Assembly: GCF_964252635.1 (NCBI RefSeq)
Contig: NZ_CAXUNP010000011.1
Coordinates: 1 to 64,000 of the forward strand
Length of the DNA: 64,000 nucleotides
Source: Jatrophihabitans sp964252635
GTDB lineage: Bacteria > Actinomycetota > Actinomycetes > Mycobacteriales > Jatrophihabitantaceae
Direction: 5' to 3'
Below, piece by piece: positions 59,979 to 64,000 of the stretch (within the stretch, counting starts at the first letter, position 1; each line of letters opens with the position of its first letter). The notes beneath the pieces are model-generated. The model saw only the letters and a list, made by a program, of their open reading frames with translations. It had not been told where the DNA came from and searched no databases. Both the position numbers and the translations under genes were made by a program.

Positions 59979-60391
59979 CCGTCACCGTCGCGAACCTCCT
60001 CGGCGTCGACCAGCCCGACTGGTTCCACGGCGCCGCCTGCGCCTCGGTCGACCCCGACCTCTGGTTTCCCGAGAAGGGCGAGGGCACCCGACCAGCAAAG
60101 TCGGTGTGCCGCAGCTGCGACGTTCAGGTGGAGTGCCTCGAGTACGCCCTCACCCACGGCGAACGGCATGGCGTCGGGGGCGGAGCAAGCGAGCGTGAAC
60201 GACACAAGATGCTGCGCAGCCGCGGCCTGTCGCTACCGCGGCCTCCCCGTGTCCAGCACGGGCCGCGCCACACCACCGTCGAGCGCGGCGACTTCCCCTG
60301 CACCGAACCGGGCTGCAGCCATGTCGCCGAGACCGCCTACGCCCGCGGGTCACACCGCCGCTACCAGCACCCGAACAGGACCGCCTCATGA
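59975..60391 (+). CDS. WhiB-family protein fused to a C2H2-like zinc finger
   Basis: The 138-residue protein has the four WhiB cysteines at 22, 45, 48 and 54 (GAACASVDPDLWFPEKGEG, CRSCDVQVECLEYALTHGER), which bind an iron-sulfur cluster. The G-x-W-G-G turn is GVGGG here, so the tryptophan is lost. After residue 105 a second motif, FPCTEPGCSHVAETAYARGS followed by HRRYQHP, gives a C2H2-type finger. Phage WhiB proteins such as that of TM4 dampen host WhiB2. It is the only WhiB in the window. Confidence 0.85.
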   Translation: MTVTVANLLGVDQPDWFHGAACASVDPDLWFPEKGEGTRPAKSVCRSCDVQVECLEYALTHGERHGVGGGASERERHKMLRSRGLSLPRPPRVQHGPRHTTVERGDFPCTEPGCSHVAETAYARGSHRRYQHPNRTAS

Positions 60392-61341
60392 GCACGACGA
60401 TCGAGTGGACCGACGAGACATGGAACCCGGTCACCGGGTGCACCAAGGTCTCGGCCGGCTGCGACCACTGCTACGCCGAGACGTTCGCCGAACGGTGGCG
60501 TGGCACGCTCGGCCACCACTTCGAGAACGGCTTCGACCTCACTCTCCGGCCCGAGCGGCTTGAGATCCCGCTGCGCTGGAAGCGGCCGCGGCGGGTGTTT
60601 GTCAACTCGATGAGCGACCTGTTCCACGACGACGTCCCCGACGAGTTCATCGCCCGCGTGTTCGCCGTCATGGCCCTGTCACCACGGCACACCTTCCAGC
60701 TGCTCACGAAGCGGCACGGGCGCATGCGGTCGCTGCTGTCCGACCCCGCGTTCACCTACATGGTGCAGTACACCGCCGGCGCGCAGTTCGCGCTCGTCCG
60801 CGACCAAGACGAGAAGCTCACCGTCCGTCGGGGTCTGGACAGCTCGCACGTCGCCGACTGGCCGCTGCCGAACGTTTGGCTGGGTGTCTCGGTCGAGACG
60901 CAGCAGTGGGCCGACATCCGCATCCCCGCCCTGCTCGACACCCCAGCCGCCGTCCGATTCCTATCCTGCGAACCGCTGCTCGGCCCGGTGCGTCTCGACC
61001 CGTCCTGGCTCGTGCCGGCCGCCAACCTCTGCAGCTACACCGGCACCACCACCGAGGACCATGCCGCGCTAGCCCAGGTTCTACGCGCAGCGGTGCGCAA
61101 GATGGCCAGCGAGCAGGGCATGCCGCGGCCGGCCTACGTCGACTGGGTCATCGCCGGCGGCGAGTCCGGCCACGGAGCCCGGCCCATGGATCCCGCCTGG
61201 GCTCGCGCGCTCCGCGACCAGTGCGAGGCCGCCGGCGTGGCCTTCCTGTTCAAGCAATGGGGCGGCCGCACACCCAAGGCCAACGGCCGCGAGCTCGACG
61301 GCCGCACCTGGGACCAGTACCCGCAGACGGTGACCGTCTGA
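60388..61341 (+). CDS. DUF5131 protein (phage Gp37/Gp68 family)
   Basis: A 317-residue protein with the family opening IEWTDETWNPVTGCTKVSAG and the cysteines 18, 25 and 28 (C-x6-C-x2-CYAE). It also has RVFVNSMSDLFHDDVPDEFI, HTFQLLTKRHGRM, WLGVSVETQ and ESGHGARPMDPAWARALRDQ. The cysteine motif and TIM-barrel-like pattern suggest a radical-SAM-like iron-sulfur fold; the reaction is unknown. It is coupled to WhiB and to the ASCH gene. Confidence 0.87.
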   Translation: MSTTIEWTDETWNPVTGCTKVSAGCDHCYAETFAERWRGTLGHHFENGFDLTLRPERLEIPLRWKRPRRVFVNSMSDLFHDDVPDEFIARVFAVMALSPRHTFQLLTKRHGRMRSLLSDPAFTYMVQYTAGAQFALVRDQDEKLTVRRGLDSSHVADWPLPNVWLGVSVETQQWADIRIPALLDTPAAVRFLSCEPLLGPVRLDPSWLVPAANLCSYTGTTTEDHAALAQVLRAAVRKMASEQGMPRPAYVDWVIAGGESGHGARPMDPAWARALRDQCEAAGVAFLFKQWGGRTPKANGRELDGRTWDQYPQTVTV

Positions 61342-61793
61342 TGCGCGCCGTGACGGTTCAACAACCATGGGCTGCCGCGATCTTTCACGCCAGTCCCCGG
61401 AAAAACGTGGAGAACCGCACCCGACTGTCGACGTGGCGCTGCCTCGAACGTTCCCGCGTCGCGATCCACGCCGGGCAACGCTGGTCCGACCGCGGCGCCC
61501 TCACCGTCCCCGACATCACCGACCGCCCACTCCCCACCGGGTGGGACGTCCGCGGCGCCATCATCGGCACCGTCGACGTGACCGACGTCCACTGGGAAGC
61601 CGACCAGTGCTGCGAACCCTGGGGCGAGGCTTCCTACGTCGACGCCGCCGGCATACGGCAACTCAGCATCGTCCACCTCGTCCTCGAAAACCCACGCCCC
61701 TGCCCACCCATCGACTGCCGCGGCGCCCTCGGCGCCTGGCGCGTACCCGACCACGTGGCGCTCGTGCTCGAGACGGGGCGAACGTGGGTGTGA
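61341..61793 (+). CDS. ASCH-domain protein
   Basis: The 150-residue product starts with MRAVTVQQPWAAAIFHASPR and KNVENRTR, the ASCH/PUA-like pattern (QPWA, K-x-VE-R). It has RVAIHAGQRW and GAIIGTVDVTDVHW as core strands. ASCH proteins bind RNA or modified nucleotides; some hydrolyse N4-acetylcytidine. It lies between DUF5131 and a helicase, coupled to both (TGATG and GTGA). Confidence 0.8.
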   Translation: MRAVTVQQPWAAAIFHASPRKNVENRTRLSTWRCLERSRVAIHAGQRWSDRGALTVPDITDRPLPTGWDVRGAIIGTVDVTDVHWEADQCCEPWGEASYVDAAGIRQLSIVHLVLENPRPCPPIDCRGALGAWRVPDHVALVLETGRTWV

Positions 61794-63085
61794 GCTACGC
61801 CGACTTCCTCGCCGAGAAGCGATCGACGGTCCCGGAGTACGGCTTCTCGTGCTCGCCGGCTGACCTGCCCGGCAGCCTGTTCGACTTCCAGCGACACATC
61901 GTGGCGTGGGCCGTGCGCCGCGGTCGTGCCGCGATCTTCGCTGACACCGGGCTCGGCAAGACCCGCATGCAGCTCGCGTGGGCCGACCGCATGACGCCGA
62001 CCGACGGCCGCGCGCTCATCCTCGCTCCGCTCGCGGTGGCACAGCAAACCATCCGCGAAGCCCACGCCATGGGCCTCGAGCTCACCTATGCCGCCGACCA
62101 GAGCCAGGCGGGCCGGCTGACGATCACCAACTACGACCGCCTCCATCTATTCGACTCCAGCACGTTTCACGCCGTCGTGCTGGACGAGTCCAGCGTGCTC
62201 AAGGACGTCACCACCAAGACGCGGGACCAGCTCATCGACGCGTTCCGCGCCACTCCGTACCGGCTGTGCTGCACCGCCACGCCCGCACCCAACGACCTGA
62301 CCGAGCTCGCGAACCACGCCGAGTTCCTCGGCATCGCCACCCGCCGCAACATGCTCTCGACCTACTTCATCACAGACCTGACCCGCGGCTGGCGCGTGCG
62401 CGGCCACGCCGAGACGGCCATGTGGCAGTGGGTCGCATCGTGGGCGCTCGCATGTCGCACCCCGTCCGATCTGGGCTACCCGGACAGCGGATACGCGCTG
62501 CCCGCTCTGGACCTGCGTCCTCACCTGCTACCCGTGAACGTCGCCGGCGACGGGGAGCTGTTCGCGGCCGAGCTCGGCGGCGTCTCCGGCCGGGCCAAGG
62601 TGCGCCGCGAGACCCTCGCCGCGCGCGTCCGCACCACCGTCAACCTCGTCGCCGGCGAGCCGGACGAGCCGTGGCTGCTGTGGTGCGGCCTCAACGACGA
62701 AGCTGACGCCTTGACCGCCGCCATCCCCGGCGCCGTCAACGTCCACGGCGCAATGCCGGCAGACCGCAAAGCCGCCGCGCTGCTCGACTTCACCGACGGC
62801 CGCATCCCCACCCTCATCACTAAGCCGTCCGTCGCCGGCTGGGGCATGAACTGGCAGCACTGCGCCCGCATGGCATTCGTCGGCCTCGGCGACAGCTACG
62901 AGGCCTATTACCAGTGCATCCGCCGATGCTGGCGCTACGGCCAGACCCGACCCGTCGACGTGCACATAGTCCTGTCCGAGCTCGAGCACCAGATCGCGTC
63001 CAACGTCGCCCGCAAGGAAGCGACCGCACGCACCGCGCTCGACAAGCTCATCGCCGCCCAGCGCACCGCCCAGGAGCACCCATGA
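61790..63085 (+). CDS. SNF2/DEAD-like phage helicase
   Basis: A 431-residue SF2 enzyme with motif I ADTGLGKTRMQLAWA, motif II VVLDESSVLKD, motif III TATPAPNDLTELANHAEF and motif VI QCIRRCWRYGQTRPVDV. A Q-motif-like GSLFDFQRHIVAWAVRRGRA precedes. The set resembles SNF2-type translocases of phages. It has no nuclease domain. GTG 61790 overlaps the ASCH stop as GTGA. Confidence 0.9.
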   Translation: MSYADFLAEKRSTVPEYGFSCSPADLPGSLFDFQRHIVAWAVRRGRAAIFADTGLGKTRMQLAWADRMTPTDGRALILAPLAVAQQTIREAHAMGLELTYAADQSQAGRLTITNYDRLHLFDSSTFHAVVLDESSVLKDVTTKTRDQLIDAFRATPYRLCCTATPAPNDLTELANHAEFLGIATRRNMLSTYFITDLTRGWRVRGHAETAMWQWVASWALACRTPSDLGYPDSGYALPALDLRPHLLPVNVAGDGELFAAELGGVSGRAKVRRETLAARVRTTVNLVAGEPDEPWLLWCGLNDEADALTAAIPGAVNVHGAMPADRKAAALLDFTDGRIPTLITKPSVAGWGMNWQHCARMAFVGLGDSYEAYYQCIRRCWRYGQTRPVDVHIVLSELEHQIASNVARKEATARTALDKLIAAQRTAQEHP

Positions 63086-63987
63086 ACGACACCGACCTGT
63101 ACGTCACCGACGACGCGACCGGCTCCGACTGGCGCATGATGCTCGGCGACTCTTGCGAACGACTCGCCGAACTGCCGGATGACTCGATCGATTTCTCAAT
63201 CTGCTCGCCGCCGTTCGCGCAGCTCTACAACTACTCACCCAGCCCGCGGGACCTGTCTAACAGCCGCGACCGCGATGAGTTCTTCCGCCACTACGGGTTC
63301 ATCATCCGCGAGCAGCTGCGCGTCACCAAGCCAGGCCGGCTCGCCGCCATCCACGTCCAGCAAATCACCCAGCAGAAGGTCATCCACGGGGTAATCGGCC
63401 TCTCTGACTTCCGTGGCCAGGTCATCGCCGAGTTCCTCGACAACGGGTGGATCTACCACGGCGAGGTCACCATCTCGAAAGATCCGCAGGCCCAGGCCAT
63501 TCGCACCAAGAGCCAATCGCTGCTGTTCGTCACCCTGCGCCGCGACTCATCCATGACCCGCCCAGCGCTCGCCGACTACCTGATCATGTTCCGTAAGCCA
63601 GGCGACAACGCGGTACCGATCAAGGCCGAATGCACCAACGAGGAGTGGATCAAATGGGCCTCGCCGGTGTGGCTCGACATCCGCGAGACCAACACCCTCA
63701 ACACCGCCGTGGCCAAGGCGGACCGCGACGAGCGGCACATCTGCCCGCTACAGCTCGACCTCATCGACCGCGCCATCCGCCTCTGGTCCAACCGCGGCGA
63801 GACCGTCCTCAGCCCATTTGCCGGCATCGGATCCGAAGGCGTCGGCGCCATCCGGCGCGGGCGCCAGTTCGTCGGCCTCGAACTCAAACCCGAGTACTGG
63901 CGCGTCGCCTGCGCCAACCTGACCCGCGCCGCTGACGACGCCTCTGCCCCAATGCTGTTCCCGGTTGACCTCGAGAGCTCGGCATGA
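63082..63987 (+). CDS. DNA N4/N6 methyltransferase (beta class)
   Basis: A 301-residue methyltransferase with motif IV FSICSPPFAQLYNYS near the start and motif I LSPFAGIGSEGVGAIRRGRQ near the end, i.e. the beta-class order. SPPF is usual for cytosine-N4 enzymes but also occurs in some adenine-N6 ones. No restriction enzyme gene is next to it; self-protection of the phage or epigenetic marking is likely. It overlaps the helicase and the next gene by ATGA. Confidence 0.9.
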   Translation: MNDTDLYVTDDATGSDWRMMLGDSCERLAELPDDSIDFSICSPPFAQLYNYSPSPRDLSNSRDRDEFFRHYGFIIREQLRVTKPGRLAAIHVQQITQQKVIHGVIGLSDFRGQVIAEFLDNGWIYHGEVTISKDPQAQAIRTKSQSLLFVTLRRDSSMTRPALADYLIMFRKPGDNAVPIKAECTNEEWIKWASPVWLDIRETNTLNTAVAKADRDERHICPLQLDLIDRAIRLWSNRGETVLSPFAGIGSEGVGAIRRGRQFVGLELKPEYWRVACANLTRAADDASAPMLFPVDLESSA

Positions 63988-64000
63988 CGCGGCCTGAGGA
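63984..64000 (+). CDS. Start of a further phage gene (cut by window end)
   Basis: An ATG at 63984 overlaps the methyltransferase stop as ATGA and opens a frame that begins Met-Thr-Arg-Pro-Glu before the window ends. The overlap pattern is the same as for the preceding genes, so the operon continues. Nothing can be said about its product. Confidence 0.5.

Noticed and set aside
63082..63987. Restriction-modification system
   Set aside because: Only the methyltransferase is visible; the neighbouring helicase has no nuclease domain and no endonuclease gene is present up to the window end.

Overview
The window is GC-rich, gene-dense bacterial DNA with frequent GTG starts and many 1-4 bp stop/start overlaps. 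The gene set points to an actinomycete: an AcpM-type fab operon next to a FasR-like regulator, DUF3145 and DUF3052 genes, an Rpf-type muralytic enzyme, a homodimeric AceE, AhpE, a fused RNase HI/phosphatase and a WhiB protein. It looks like a non-mycobacterial lineage (Frankiales/Kineosporiales-like), but genus cannot be decided from the window.

Positions 1-49120 are chromosomal. Main blocks: (i) a secreted phosphoesterase, a lipoprotein and PhoU; (ii) topoisomerase IB, a DUF4326 gene and a CoA-acylating semialdehyde dehydrogenase; (iii) a partner-switching signalling locus (6720-11618) with an RsbV/RsbW-like pair facing an RsbR-RsbS-RsbT-like stressosome operon that ends in two PP2C phosphatases; (iv) a PEP mutase-like enzyme, a Kup potassium transporter and an acyl-CoA synthetase; (v) sulfate activation (cysD, cysNC, cysQ); (vi) a CDF transporter, a sirtuin and a LysE exporter; (vii) a fatty-acid synthesis operon (fasR-like regulator, fabD, fabH, acpP, fabF, accD); (viii) PHP, pirin, aldo/keto reductase, photolyase-like and heme-monooxygenase genes, and a hairpin-bracketed AbiEi-like/DUF559 gene; (ix) aceE, ahpE, SURF1, tRNA-Val, a long structured leader before an Rpf-LysM protein, then Nif3, a zinc ribbon protein, RNase HI/phosphatase, an anion permease and a VOC protein; (x) the RNase P RNA gene (48705-49117).

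From about 49120 to the right edge lies the left part of a prophage or related integrative element, apparently inserted at the 3' end of rnpB. It has an integrase pointing at rnpB, a small leftward lysogeny block (membrane protein, DUF732-like lipoprotein, ImmA-type protease, repressor), an operator region rich in GGGAACA half sites, and a long rightward early operon of some 22 overlapping genes: Cro-like and excisionase-like proteins, an SMC-like ATPase, a RecE/Cas4-like nuclease with a probable annealing protein, a DnaQ-like exonuclease, a WhiB-zinc finger protein, DUF5131, ASCH, an SNF2-like helicase and an adenine/cytosine-N methyltransferase. The right end of the element is outside the window.

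The most unusual items are: a repeat family that carries a ribosome-binding site and start/stop codons between genes; the DUF559 gene bracketed by two long perfect hairpins with covarying arms; a photolyase homologue with its two domains in swapped order; FabD fused to a lysine-less biotinyl-like domain; tandem 72-bp hairpin repeats; and the prophage DUF5131-ASCH-helicase-methyltransferase cassette.
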